Assembly (NCBI GenBank): GCA_963725035.1
Contig: CAVRWX010000003.1
Coordinates: 42,259 to 106,258 of the forward strand
DNA from: JALZKA01 sp963725035
Lineage (GTDB): Bacteria > Actinomycetota > Thermoleophilia > Solirubrobacterales > 70-9
Direction: 5' to 3'
Length of the DNA: 64,000 bases
Shown here: positions 29,483 through 39,032 of the stretch, one piece after another
How positions within the stretch are numbered: position 1 is the stretch's first letter
Layout: the number at the start of each line of letters is the position of its first letter
Position numbers and translations under genes: made by a program
The notes under the pieces: model-generated
Databases searched by the model: none
The model's input: only the letters and a program-made list of their open reading frames with translations
What the model was told of the DNA's origin: nothing

Positions 29483-29488
29483 TACAAT
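29483..29488 (+). promoter_or_regulatory. Candidate -10 element for tRNA-Ile
   Basis: TACAAT lies 21 nt before the tRNA 5' end. No clear -35 is seen. This gap (29416-29509) also has to drive the divergent pdxH-like gene. Confidence 0.35.
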
Positions 29489-29509
29489 GCTCCGCCGAGG
29501 ACGTATCCC

Positions 29510-29583
<74 letters not shown>

Positions 29584-29587
29584 CTCG

Positions 29588-30271
29588 ATGAATCTCGACC
29601 GCGACGCCGATGTCTTCGTTCTCAGCCTCGGCGACGGTGAGAATCGGTTCAACGACGATTTCCTCTCCGAGTTCAACTCGGCACTGGACGAGGTGGAGGC
29701 GGCGCCGGCGCCTCGCGCGCTCGTGGTGACGGCCGAGGGGAAGATCTGGTCCAACGGGCTCGACCTCGAGTGGATGGGCCAGAACACGGATCGCATCGGT
29801 GCCTTCCTCGACGGCGTCCACGACATGTACGCAAGGATGCTCGAGCTCGGGGTGCCGAACGCAGCTGCGATCCAGGGGCACGCATTCGCCGGCGGGGCGA
29901 TGCTCGCCGTCGCCCACGACTTCAAGGTCATGCGCGCCGACCGCGGCTACTGGTGCTTGCCCGAGGTGGACATCAACATCCCGTTCACTCCTGGGATGAC
30001 GGCGCTGGTCCAGTCTCGAAACCTCAAGCGCTCAGCCCACGAGGCGATGACCACCGGCCGCCGCTACGGCGGGCCGGAAGCCGTCGAGGCCGGCCTCGTC
30101 GACGAAGCCGTTCCGCTCGACGATGTCGTCGCCCGTGCCGTCGAGCGGGTCGCGCCCCTGGCGAAGCAAGATCCGGGAACGCTGAAAACGATCAAGCAGC
30201 GGATGTACGCCGGAGCGCTTGCGCTCCTTCGAGATCGGGACGCGAACAGCCTCGAGATTCCGAACGGCTGA
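29588..30271 (+). CDS. Enoyl-CoA hydratase/isomerase family protein
   Basis: 227 residues from ATG 29588. Crotonase fold: ALVVTAEGKIWSNGLDLEWM (first oxyanion-hole strand) and IQGHAFAGGAMLAVAHDF (second), with a PEVDINIPFTPGM acyl-binding segment. It lacks the Glu pair of classical hydratases at the usual places, and the NGLDLEW pattern resembles delta3-delta2-enoyl-CoA isomerases. The start codon is only 4 nt after the tRNA-Ile 3' end, so the gene has no free upstream leader. The only purine-rich stretch (AGGA, 29573-29576) lies inside the tRNA T-arm. Confidence 0.88.
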   Translation: MNLDRDADVFVLSLGDGENRFNDDFLSEFNSALDEVEAAPAPRALVVTAEGKIWSNGLDLEWMGQNTDRIGAFLDGVHDMYARMLELGVPNAAAIQGHAFAGGAMLAVAHDFKVMRADRGYWCLPEVDINIPFTPGMTALVQSRNLKRSAHEAMTTGRRYGGPEAVEAGLVDEAVPLDDVVARAVERVAPLAKQDPGTLKTIKQRMYAGALALLRDRDANSLEIPNG

Positions 30272-30274
30272 GCC

Positions 30275-30493
30275 CTAGGCGGCCGGGTCGTCCTGCTCTT
30301 CGCGGTGGGGGAGGGCGCAGCGGTCGAGCGCGACCCCGGCCAGGGCGCCCGAGAGGACGATGGCCTGCTCGTGCGTCAGACGGACGTGGCAGATCTGGCC
30401 GAAGCGGGGGCAGCGGACCGCAACCGTGACGATGTCGTCGCCGTGCGGATTGACGTGAACGTCCTCGCCGGAAGTGGTCTCAATCGTTGCCAT
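30275..30493 (-). CDS. Small conserved-looking protein, unknown function
   Basis: 72 residues from ATG 30493. Mixed alpha/beta composition with two Cys (RCPRFGQICHV and DRCALPH) and several His, which could bind a metal. No family recognised. Convergent with the enoyl-CoA hydratase gene (3-nt gap) and 35 nt downstream of the next minus-strand gene. Confidence 0.55.
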   Translation of the reverse strand: MATIETTSGEDVHVNPHGDDIVTVAVRCPRFGQICHVRLTHEQAIVLSGALAGVALDRCALPHREEQDDPAA

Positions 30494-30528
30494 GGAGCGG
30501 GATTTCGCCCCATGTCCAAGGGGCGAAG

Positions 30529-30996
30529 TTAGGGAACCCTAACACCTCGCCACAAGAGCTGTGGCACGACTCGCCTGTGGTGCGGCGCCACCGCGGACCA
30601 GACTCGCTTCATGACGGGGCTCCGGTGCTGGATGAGCGTGGCGAGGACGATCGAGTCGGCGTTGCGCTTGAGGAGCAGCTCCGCCGGCATGCCGGTCCTT
30701 GACTCCGCACCGACGAGGATGAAGTCCGGGTCGCGCCGGCGGACGGGCCAGCCCAGAACGTTCCGGTCCGACCACGGGAAGCCGTGCTTGAGCCCAAGCG
30801 AGAACCACGTCGTCGGCGCTGCGACCTTGAACTTCGCGGGCGCGCTCTCGAGGATCTTGCGCAGCCACTCCTCGGCCGTGAAGTCCTGCGCGCGATCCGT
30901 CTCGGCGAGGAACACGTCTGAGTAGTCGATCTGGGGGAGTGAGCAGAGCGCTCGCATTTCCGGCGGGAGTGGGACCTGTCTTACGGGCTGAGTCAT
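30529..30996 (-). CDS. DUF2867-like hypothetical protein
   Basis: 155 residues from ATG 30996. Soluble and aromatic-rich, with LPQIDYSDVFLAET, a helix EEWLRKILESAP, and a terminal strand with Arg-rich residues. It resembles small DUF2867-type proteins often found beside TetR regulators, but the match is from memory and weak. Divergent from the TetR gene at 31037, with a palindromic operator between them, so it is the likely target of that regulator. Confidence 0.6.
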   Translation of the reverse strand: MTQPVRQVPLPPEMRALCSLPQIDYSDVFLAETDRAQDFTAEEWLRKILESAPAKFKVAAPTTWFSLGLKHGFPWSDRNVLGWPVRRRDPDFILVGAESRTGMPAELLLKRNADSIVLATLIQHRSPVMKRVWSAVAPHHRRVVPQLLWRGVRVP

Positions 30997-31028
30997 CGCG
31001 ACTCCTTTCGTCCGTTGGAGGACATAAC

Positions 31029-31046
31029 ATACATACATGTCTGTAT
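31029..31046. promoter_or_regulatory. TetR-type operator overlapping the regulator's start codon
   Basis: An 18-bp near-perfect palindrome, ATACATACA/TGTCTGTAT, with only one mismatched pair. It spans the ATG (31037) of the TetR gene and lies 33 bp upstream of the divergent gene start. The position suits repression of both genes. Confidence 0.65.
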
Positions 31047-31634
31047 CTACGCAAGTCGAGAGGAGGGAGCGCACGCGCACGAGCGCTGCTCGAGTCGGCC
31101 GCCGGCACCTCTCGCGCTACGGCTACGGAAACCTCAAGCTGGAGCAGGTCGCCCGCGACGCGGGCTACACGCGCGGCGCGCTCTACCACCAGTTCTCCGA
31201 CAAGGACGACCTCGTCCTGGCGGTCCTCGCCTGGGTCGACGAGACGTGGAGAGAGGAGGCCGCACGGCTGATCGAGCCCGGGCTTGACGCCCTGCCGAGG
31301 AGCTCCTGGCGCTCGCTCGAGCCCATGCGATCTACTGCCGCCGTGACGTCGCCCGCTTCGCGATGGCACTCCGGCTCGAGTTCTCAGGCCAGGACCATCC
31401 CGTCGGCCGCGAGATCGAGCGCGTGTCCGAGACCGGGGTTCGCCGAGCGATGCGCCTGATCAGGACGGGGAGGAGCGACGGCTCGATCCCTCGGGGCCTG
31501 CCGGCCCACGACGACGGCGCAGGCCTTCATGGGCGCGCTCGAGGGCGCGGTGATCGGCGTTGCGGGCAAGGAAGCCGCACGATGTGGTCCTCGCCGAGCG
31601 CGCCGCGGCAGGCGTCCTCGGCCTCAGGCGCTGA
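31037..31634 (+). CDS. TetR/AcrR family regulator, multiply frameshifted
   Basis: Starts at ATG 31037. The N-terminal HTH is clear (LKLEQVARDAGYTRGALYHQFSDK), with the helix before it partly in another frame (ARALLESAAG). The C-terminal ligand domain continues in other frames: ELLALARAHAIYCRRDVARFAM after about 31285, then MGALEGAVIGVAGKEAA after about 31500, ending GVLGLRR at TGA 31634. Taken together it is a normal TetR of about 198 residues broken by three or more single-base shifts. It probably controls the divergent gene at 30529-30996. Convergent with the dehydrogenase gene. Confidence 0.78.
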
Positions 31635-32796
31635 TCTCGGCGCCGTCGCGCTTCGGGTCGATCAGGATCTTCGCGTGCGTCTCGGGGTCGCCGAGCGCCT
31701 CGAACGCGCCGTCGACTCCCTCGAGCCCGACGGTCCCGGTGAGGAGCGGCCTCGCGTCCACGTCGCCCTCGGCGAGCTTGTGGAGTGACTCCCGGTACTC
31801 GGCGGGGGAGTAGCCGATGACGAAACGCAGGTCGATCTCCTTGTTGATCGCCATCGAGGGACGCATCCGGTCGCTCTCCCATGCAGAGGCCGACCACGAC
31901 GACGCGCGTGAACAGCGGCGCCTTGGCGATGATGTCGTCGATCACTCCGGGCACGCCCACGCATTCGAAGACGACCGGATCGCTTGGGCTTGAGCCCGGC
32001 CGCGTCGGCAGCGCGCCAGATGTGCCACCACGGAACGCGCAGGCGGTGCGCCTTCTCGACGACGTCGGCGGCCATCTCGAGCGCGTTCGGGGATGTTGTC
32101 CAGATGGTCCTTCGGAGGCGTTCGTCTCATAGGGCGACTCCGTCGCGGGATCGATGACGACGTCGGCGCCGCAGTCCTGGGCGAGCGCCCGGCGCGCCGG
32201 CGAGAAGTCGCTCGCGACGACCTGGCGGACGCCCTTCGCCTTCAGGTGGAGGATCACCGACAGCCCGACTGGGCCGCAGCCGATCACGATCGCCACGTCG
32301 CCCTTCTTCACCTCGCCGCGGCGCACGGCGTGGAGGCCGACGGCCATCGGCTCGGTCAGCGCCGCGTGGTCGGGTGGCAGGCCGTTCGGCACGGGGAACG
32401 CAAGTGACTCCTCGACGAGCATCTGCTCTGCATAGGCACCGGGCGCCAGGGCGGAGAGTCCGACCGCGTGCACCTCCTTGCCGCGGCGGATCAGCGGCAC
32501 CGCAACAACGGGCGCTCCCGGCCGGCGCCGTCTTGCGGCAGCCCGGCCCGTGCTCGGCGATCCGTCCCGATGAACTCGTGACCGAAGATGACGGGCTGGT
32601 CCGAGCGCATGAAGTCGTCGTAGCCCGTCTCGACCATGACGTCGGCAAGCTCGTCGCAGTGGCGCCGCGCGTGAAGGTCGGAGCCGCAGATGCCGGCGCG
32701 CGTCACCTCGATCAGGAGTTGCCCTTTGCCGGGTACGGGCGCTTCGCGTTCCACGACCGAGAGCTCAGCGTGCCGGCACGCAACCGCCTTCATCAC
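31624..32796 (-). CDS. Zinc-dependent alcohol dehydrogenase family, multiply frameshifted
   Basis: Reconstructed at about 390 residues from ATG 32796. Frames join a catalytic zinc site (GICGSDLHARRH and FGHEFIG), the substrate domain (LAPGAYAEQMLV), and the NAD(P)-binding Rossmann motif GCGPVGLSVILHLKAKG. The frame changes near 32560, 32085, 31985 and 31870, each continuing homologous sequence. The ending HAKILIDPK is typical of the family. Medium-chain dehydrogenases of this type oxidise alcohols or polyols; the specific substrate is unknown. Downstream of the copper-oxidase gene on the same strand, 33-nt gap. Confidence 0.82.
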
Positions 32797-32829
32797 CCGC
32801 AGGGTAAACCCCTGTGCCGCTTCTTCGCC

Positions 32830-35800
32830 CTAGAGCTCGCAGCCGTTGTTCGTCTCGATCGCGATTGCGGTGTCAGTGCCGCCGTTGGTGCAGTTTGCGG
32901 TATCGGTGCCGCCCTCGCCGTTCAGGAGGTCGCCGAAGGGGCCGTCGGTCAGCGTGTCGTTGCCGAGGCGGCCGAACAGCTGAACCGCCTGGTCGGCGCC
33001 GGCTGGCGTTGATCGTGTCGGCCTGCGCGTTGCCGATGATCCGCTCACAGTCGCCGTTGACGTTGTCGGTGTTTCCGAAGCCGTCGCCGTCGTTAGCGAC
33101 GTCGTCGAGCGTGACGCTGATACCCGGCGCGGCGGCGTCCACGTAAGGGGCGCCGTAGGTGACGGTGTCGAAGCCCGGCGTGGCGCCGGTCCCGTCGCAG
33201 TTGAACGAGTCGTTGCCCTCGCCGCCGCCGAGGAAGTCCCCGCCGTTGGGCGTGCACGCGGCCGGATCGCCGTTGATCGTGTCGGCTGCCCCGGCGCCGT
33301 CGTCGGTGGTGCCCGAGTCGCCGACGATGGTGTTGGCGAGACAACTGCCGGTCAGCGAGTCGGTGGCGACGTTGCTGCCGGTGATCGACTCGACGTCGGT
33401 GTGCACGTCGTCGGTGGCAGCGCTGCCGGTTCCGCAGACGCCACCGTCGTTGTTGGTCCCGTCGATCGTCACGGTGACGGCAGTAGTGCAGCTGGTGTAG
33501 ACGGCCCGGTCGATGTCGGCGCCGCCGGTGAGCTCGTCACCGCTTCCGTCCCCGCTGTTGTCCCCGACGAGGAAGCGGTCGTTGCCCGTGCCACCGTCCA
33601 TTGCATCGTCGCCGTCGCCTCCGATGATCGTGTCGTTGTCGGCGCCGCCGTTGATCGTGTCGCCGAGCGGAGTACCGGTCAGCGCGTCAGCCCCTGAGGC
33701 GCCGTTGATCTGGAAGGTGTCGGCAGCCTGATTCGAGCTTGCCGCGTTGACCGTGTCGCCCATGTCGTCCAGGTTCATGGCGACGGTGACGTTGGCACTG
33801 CTGTTCGTGCACGTCGCGAGGTTTGCGTTGGTCTGGACGCAGCCGGCACCTGCGGCGATCGGCGTCTCGGCGAAGGTGTAAGTGGTCGAAGACGGATCGT
33901 CGACGACCACGCTGTTCGCTTCGCCCGGATCGCCCTGGTAGGTGATCGTCGATCCCGTGCTCGACACGGTCGCCGTCGGGCTGTCCATCTCGACCTCGGA
34001 CAGGGTGAGCGAACTCGTGGTGGGATCCTGGATCCGGATGTATCGCGCGGTCGTGTCGATCGGAGCCGTGCCTACGTTGCCGGACGGAGTCAGCATCCGG
34101 TACTCGGTCACGCCAGACTGGGCCTGGAGACCCGAGACGGTGGTCGAATTGAACGGCGTGTCCGAGGTGAAGACCCAGAGGTCGCGCTCGGTGTTGGAGT
34201 CGGAACGGAGCGTCACCACCAGGCGGTCGATGTCGCGGCTGGCCCCGAGATCCACCTGCCACCAGGGCTGCGATTCCGAGGACGTGACGGCGTACGTCCC
34301 GCCGCTTCCCGGTGTCTTGTCGCCGTCCCAGGCGTTCCACGCGCGGGTGGCGAGGGCGCTTTGGGAGCTCTGCGTGACGCGTGGGTCGGGCGCCGCCCCA
34401 GCGGTCTTCTCGAGCTTTACCACCGGCGCGACCGAGGGCACTCCCTGGTTGTCGACCAGGAAGACCATGTAGTAGCCGGGCGGCGCCTGGTCGATCGAAG
34501 GCGCGGTCATGGACACGCGGCCGGCCGTCGGGGTGACGTTCAGCTTCACGAACGACTGCCCCGCGTTCACCTGGTGCGTCGTTCCGGCCATGCGGATGAA
34601 CGAGGCGGAGGCGATGTTCGACGGGTTGCTCGTCGCGATCGAGAACGACTGCCCCGCCGCGACGCTCGCTGGGGCGTCGGTGGCTGTCGGGCGCGTGGCG
34701 AGCTGCCCGGAGCCGTCCTTCCGGAAGAGATAAGGCGGCGAAAAGAACTGGCCGTTCGGCTCCTGGACCTCGTCGAATGAGGACCCGGCCGACCAGACGC
34801 GGCCGTCCGGAAGGAGCGCGGCGACGGAGTGATAGGTGCGCCGCCTCGCGAGGTCCGCCATGCTGCTCCAGGTATTGGTGGCGGTCGTGTAGAGCTCGGG
34901 CGTCATCACCGGCGTGCCCTTGGTGCCGCTGCCCGAACTGTTGCCGCCGACCGCCAGGACGTCACCGGTCGGGAGCGTCACGGCCTGGCCCGTCATGTGG
35001 CGGAAGTTGCTGTTCGCGACCTTCGTGTAGGTGGGGGAGGCGCCCGAGGCGTCGATGATCATGCTGTCCGTCGAGGTCCCACCCGAGTTGTAGAACATCG
35101 TGTACGGCCCGATCATCGTCCGGATCCCGCGCAGGCGAGCCTGAAGGTTGGCCGTGTTGGAGATCGTCGAGAGCGTCGTGCCGTTCAGGAGGTAGCGGCC
35201 CGGCCCCTGCGTGGCGTTGTCGCCGACGTCTTCGATCACGAACTGGCCGTTCTGCGTGCGGATCAGGTCCGCGTACCAGTTGGTCGGAAAGGTCGTGTTG
35301 AGGATTGTGCTCGCGCCGGTGAGCTGGTTTACGCGTTCGATCCCGGTGCTCGTACCGCCGGCGATGATCGGGTTTCCGTCGCGGTCGAGGGTGCCGCCCG
35401 GATACCAGCGTCTGAAGTTCATCTGCCCGGCCACGGAGAAGGTCTTCGAGTCCGCGTCGTAGATCTGAACCTCCGCGGTCGCCCCCGAGCCCGAGTCGGA
35501 GCCGCCGCCGATTATGGCGAGGCGACCGTCGGGAAGGGCGGCGATCAGGCTGCAGAAGGTGATGCGGGGAGCGAGGTTGTTCGAGCGCGTGATCGCGCCG
35601 GTGGCGGGGTCGAGGACCATCGCCGGGCCGTTGTTCGGGACGGAACCGAAGTTGGGGGGCTGGTTCGCCTGGTCCCAGGCGACGATCTTGCCGTCCGGCG
35701 TGACGCCCATCGAAACGGGGACGACGGGGTAGGTCTGAAGCGCACCCCACGACCCGACCTGGCCGGGGTCTTGAGCCGCCGCGGCCGGGACGAAGGCAAA

Positions 35801-35872
35801 CGTAATCCCTGCGGCGATCACCCCGGCTCGCGCCACAGCCCTCCATGTCAGCGAATGCATCCCCCGATACAT
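32830..35872 (-). CDS. Secreted copper-radical oxidase (galactose/glyoxal oxidase-like) with discoidin and RTX-like repeats, one frameshift
   Basis: About 1010 residues from ATG 35872. A signal peptide (GVIAAGITFAFVPAAAA, cleavage near AAQ) precedes a kelch beta-propeller of the AA5 type. The copper-radical residues are all visible: the crosslinking Cys (TFCSLIAAL), Tyr (RRWYPGG), axial Tyr-His (RTYHSVAALLPDGRVW) and the C-terminal His (TTHQVNAGQSF) in the DUF1929 domain ending in GYYMVFLVDNQGVPS. A discoidin (F5/8C) domain, an Ig-like linker and acidic GGxGND repeats follow. One extra base near 33002 shifts the last 60 residues. Likely oxidises sugar or alcohol ends outside the cell and releases H2O2; the exact substrate is unknown. 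Confidence 0.87.
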
Positions 35873-35970
35873 GATCTCCCATTGTGTGGCTGATAGGTGA
35901 CGCGAATGTGAGATGAAGATGAGAGCTTCTCTCATCAAATCGCGCACTGACCGGGTAGGTTTCGCGGCCC

Positions 35971-36396
35971 GTGGCGGTCGTTCATGAGACATATGACTTC
36001 GACGTGCCGGTCGAGCGCCTCTACGAGTTCTTCTGCGATCACGAGAACCTGGGGCCCGTCCTCGGCCTCAACGTCAAGCGGATCAAGGAGGGCGAGACGG
36101 AGCCGAACGGGGTCGGATCGGTCCGCAAGCTCTCGGCGAAGGGCATGATGCCTTTCGAGGAGACGGTGACCGAGGCGATCCCGAACGAGCGGATCGAGTA
36201 CCGCGTCACGAAGGGCACGCCGCTCAAGAACCACCTGGGCGTCCAGGTCTTCTCGTCGACCGGCGAGGGCAAGAGCCACCTGGACTACACGATCACTTTC
36301 GACGCAGCGGTCCCAGGGCTCGCCAGCATGATCGCGAAGGGAGTCGGTCGCAGCCTGCGGCGCGGCTTCCCCAAGGCTGCATCCGCTCTAAGCTGA
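35971..36396 (+). CDS. SRPBCC (START-like) superfamily protein
   Basis: 141 residues from GTG 35971. Helix-grip fold typical of polyketide cyclase/dehydrase proteins: YDFDVPVERLYEFFCDHENLG at the start, alternating strands, and a long C-terminal amphipathic helix (SMIAKGVGRSLRRGF). These bind hydrophobic ligands or act as cyclases; no catalytic residue is diagnostic. It is divergent from the copper oxidase across 98 bp and 4 nt upstream of the DUF151 gene, so probably cotranscribed with it. Confidence 0.8.
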   Translation: MAVVHETYDFDVPVERLYEFFCDHENLGPVLGLNVKRIKEGETEPNGVGSVRKLSAKGMMPFEETVTEAIPNERIEYRVTKGTPLKNHLGVQVFSSTGEGKSHLDYTITFDAAVPGLASMIAKGVGRSLRRGFPKAASALS

Positions 36397-36400
36397 GCGT

Positions 36401-36892
36401 GTGCAGCGGATGCAGATCTACGGCGTCTCGTTCGACATGGTCGGCAAGCAGCCGATCGTGCTTCTGAAGACGACCGAGGGCAACCGATTCCTGCCGATCT
36501 GGATCGGCCACCCAGAGGCTGCCGCGATCCTGATGAAGCTCCAGGGAGCCTCGACGCCGCGCCCGATGACCCACGACCTCCTGATCGAGATGCTCGAGCA
36601 GCTCGACGCCAAGTGCGAGCGCGTTTCGGTCACCGAGCTACGCGACAACACGTTCTACGCCTCGATCACAATCTCGGTCAACGGCTCGGAGATCGAGATC
36701 GACTCCCGCCCGTCCGACGCGATCGCCCTCGCCGTCCGCTGCCAGGCGCCGATTTTCGCCGCGGAGGACGTGATCGAGGAGTCGTCCATCGAGTTCGAGC
36801 ACGAGGTCGAGGACACCGACGAGGTGGTCGAGAAGTTCAAGAACTTCCTCGACGAAGTCACGCCCGAGGACTTCGCGGCAGAAGACCAGTAG
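36401..36892 (+). CDS. Bifunctional nuclease family (DUF151) protein
   Basis: 163 residues. The DUF151 domain fills the N-terminal two-thirds: VLLKTTEGNRFLPIWIGHPEA, RPMTHDLL and DSRPSDAIALAVR, all family landmarks. The tail is acidic. A plant homologue has DNase and RNase activity; bacterial members are widespread in actinobacteria, often near MerR or wall genes, with unclear roles. GTG at 36401 was taken as the start, but ATG at 36410 (MQIYGVSF) fits the family equally well. A GGTGCC repeat follows the stop by 8 bp. Confidence 0.88.
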   Translation: MQRMQIYGVSFDMVGKQPIVLLKTTEGNRFLPIWIGHPEAAAILMKLQGASTPRPMTHDLLIEMLEQLDAKCERVSVTELRDNTFYASITISVNGSEIEIDSRPSDAIALAVRCQAPIFAAEDVIEESSIEFEHEVEDTDEVVEKFKNFLDEVTPEDFAAEDQ

Positions 36893-36900
36893 GGCGCCCC

Positions 36901-36925
36901 GGTGCCAGGCACCGTGCCTGGCACC
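36901..36925. repeat. GGTGCC palindromic repeat (full copy)
   Basis: A 25-bp copy with both arms intact (central base C), just downstream of the DUF151 stop and upstream of the P450 gene. Confidence 0.92.
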
Positions 36926-36986
36926 AGGCGTGGGGGTGTGACAACCGTCACGGTTGGCGCATGACCGTGGGAGGATGGTCAGTCTG

Positions 36987-38336
36987 ATGGGCCAGAAGCT
37001 CCCGCCCGGACCGCGCACGCCGAGCCTGTTTCAGGGGGCCGGCATGTGGACGCGCCCGGTCTCATGGCTCGAGCGAAACCGGGCCAAGTACGGAAACCGC
37101 TTCACCACGCGCTTCCCGTTCACGCCTCCGTTCGTGGTTATCGCCGACCCCGAGCAGGTCAAGGAGATCTTCACCGCGCCGCCCGACGTGCTCATGCCGG
37201 GCGTCGGGGCGCGCGTGCTTCTGCCCCTCGTCGGGCCCTCCTCGGTCCTCCTCCTCGACGGCGACGCGCACATGTCGCAGCGAAAGCTGATGCTGCCCGC
37301 GTTCCACGGCGAGCGCATGGAGCGCCTGACCGACCTCGTCGCCAGCGTGACGGCGGATGAGATCGAGAGGTGGAACGACGGCGAGATGGAGCTTCACCCG
37401 CGCTTTCAGACGCTCACTCTCGAGATCATCCTCCAGGCGGTCTTCGGCCTCGAGCCCGGCCCTCGGCTCGAGGCCCTTCGCGACAGCCTCTCGAAGCTCC
37501 TCGCCTATGGCGACAACCCGCTCACGCTTCTGCCGTCGCCGGAGGACCCGGCCGAAATCGAGCGCGTCGAAGGGTTCTTCAACAAGTACGGGCCGATCAA
37601 GGGCTTCGTCGACCGCCGGGATGAGGTCGACGAGCTCCTCGCCGCCGAGATCGAGGAGCGGCGCTCCGCCGGCGACGAGGATTCCGACGACGTCCTCTCG
37701 ATGCTCCTCGCCGCCCGCCACGAGGACGGTTCGCCGATGAGCGCTTCCGAGCTTCGCGACGAGCTCATGACCCTGCTCGTCGCCGGGCACGAGACGACCG
37801 CTTCCTCACTGGCGTGGACGTTTGCCCGCCTGGCCCGCGACCCGCGCGTCCTGGCCGAGCTTCGCCGCGAGGTGGACTCCGAGGACGGAGGCCCGTACCT
37901 GACCGCGACGATCAACGAGGTCCTTCGCAGCCGGCCTGTCCTGCAGAACAACGCGCCGCGGTACGTCGCAAAGCCGATCACCGTCGGCGGCTGGGACTAC
38001 GAGCCTGGCATCAGCCTGGTGCCGAACGCATACCTCATCCATCACGACCCCGAGATCTATCCCGACCCCTACACCTTCAGGCCTGAGCGGTTCCTCGACG
38101 GGAAGCCCGGCACGTACACGTGGATTCCCTTCGGCGGAGGCCGCCGCCGCTGCCTCGGCTCGAGCTTCGCGATCCTCGAGATGAAGGTCGTGATCGCCGA
38201 GGTCGTGCGCCGCTTCGAGATCACCGCGACCACCGGCGAGCCCGAGGTGGCGCGCCGGCGGAACATCACGGTTACGCCTCACATGGGCGCCAAGGTGGCG
38301 CTCGGCGCGAGGGAGCGCGAGCCGGTACCGGCATGA
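36987..38336 (+). CDS. Cytochrome P450
   Basis: About 449 residues. Several starts are possible; ATG 36987 lies 12 nt after a GGGAGG ribosome-binding site and precedes the family's Pro-rich KLPPGPRTPS. P450 landmarks: the I-helix oxygen-binding motif AGHETTASSLAW, the K-helix ExxR (EVLR), the PERF-like FRPERFLDG, and the heme loop FGGGRRRCLGSSFA with the proximal Cys. The LPPGP start and long-chain layout are like bacterial CYP102/CYP110-type fatty-acid or terpene hydroxylases. No redox partner gene is adjacent. Convergent with the cupin gene. Confidence 0.92.
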   Translation: MGQKLPPGPRTPSLFQGAGMWTRPVSWLERNRAKYGNRFTTRFPFTPPFVVIADPEQVKEIFTAPPDVLMPGVGARVLLPLVGPSSVLLLDGDAHMSQRKLMLPAFHGERMERLTDLVASVTADEIERWNDGEMELHPRFQTLTLEIILQAVFGLEPGPRLEALRDSLSKLLAYGDNPLTLLPSPEDPAEIERVEGFFNKYGPIKGFVDRRDEVDELLAAEIEERRSAGDEDSDDVLSMLLAARHEDGSPMSASELRDELMTLLVAGHETTASSLAWTFARLARDPRVLAELRREVDSEDGGPYLTATINEVLRSRPVLQNNAPRYVAKPITVGGWDYEPGISLVPNAYLIHHDPEIYPDPYTFRPERFLDGKPGTYTWIPFGGGRRRCLGSSFAILEMKVVIAEVVRRFEITATTGEPEVARRRNITVTPHMGAKVALGAREREPVPA

Positions 38337-38385
38337 ACGCCGCGGCGACGATCCTCGCCTCGCCCGCGGGCTCAGAGCGCGCCCC

Positions 38386-38405
38386 GGTGCCAGGCACGGT
38401 GCCTG
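38386..38405. repeat. GGTGCC repeat, truncated copy
   Basis: One complete arm (GGTGCCAGGCAC) and part of the second in the 79-bp gap between the convergent P450 and cupin genes. Probably the shared terminator region. Confidence 0.85.
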
Positions 38406-38415
38406 CCTAGCGCGG

Positions 38416-38961
38416 CTAGTCCGCCAGCGGGAAGCTCAGCCCGTGCTCTTCGCACAGGGCGGGCACCTTCTCGAAGTCGAACTCGAGTCCGTACTTCATC
38501 GCCGTCGGGCCGATCATCTCCGGCGAGAAGTCCGGCCGCGAGGTGAGCTCGGCAAATTCGTCGAAGTAATGCTCGAAGCCGCCGGGGCAGATGATCTCGA
38601 GGATCCGGCACGGCTCGTCGCCGGCGTTCCAGAACGTGTGCCACTGGTCGCGCGGCTTGAACACGAAGTCGCCGGCGTCGGCGAAGACGGTGTCGTCCCC
38701 GAGCAGGGCGCCCATCCGGCCTTCGAGGACGAACGAGTACTCGTCCTCCCTCGAGTGCTTGTGAACCGGGGCAACGAGGGTGTGCGGGGCGATCGGGTGC
38801 TCGACGAGCGAGAACCCGCCTCCGGTCTCCTCCGCCCAAGCCATGAAGCGGACGCCGACGGTCGGTAGTTCGACCGCCTTGCCGTCCTCGGGGCCGATGT
38901 TTCGCGGCCCCTGTGAGGCGTCGAAGCGGCGGATGTCGGACGGTGCGGTGACGGTGGTCAT
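38416..38961 (-). CDS. Cupin-domain protein
   Basis: 181 residues from ATG 38961. A single cupin barrel with motif 1 as VHKHSREDEYSFVLEG (the metal ligands HxHx4Ex5-6G) and motif 2 as PRDQWHTFWN (the His). A small helical C-terminal extension follows. It may be an enzyme (oxygenase or isomerase) or a ligand sensor; nothing decides this. Divergent from the TetR gene at 39033 with an inverted repeat between them, so it is likely that regulator's target. Confidence 0.85.
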   Translation of the reverse strand: MTTVTAPSDIRRFDASQGPRNIGPEDGKAVELPTVGVRFMAWAEETGGGFSLVEHPIAPHTLVAPVHKHSREDEYSFVLEGRMGALLGDDTVFADAGDFVFKPRDQWHTFWNAGDEPCRILEIICPGGFEHYFDEFAELTSRPDFSPEMIGPTAMKYGLEFDFEKVPALCEEHGLSFPLAD

Positions 38962-38976
38962 TGACCTTCTCCTTAT

Positions 38977-39002
38977 TTCGTTGAGCACTACTGTTCAGCG
39001 AA
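38977..39002. promoter_or_regulatory. TetR-type operator between cupin and TetR genes
   Basis: Inverted repeat TTCGTTGA (38977-38984) and TCAGCGAA (38995-39002), with a 10-nt spacer and one mismatch, in the 71-bp divergent gap. Confidence 0.55.
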
Positions 39003-39032
39003 CGTAGCACAGGTCCGTGGCATCTGTCAAGA

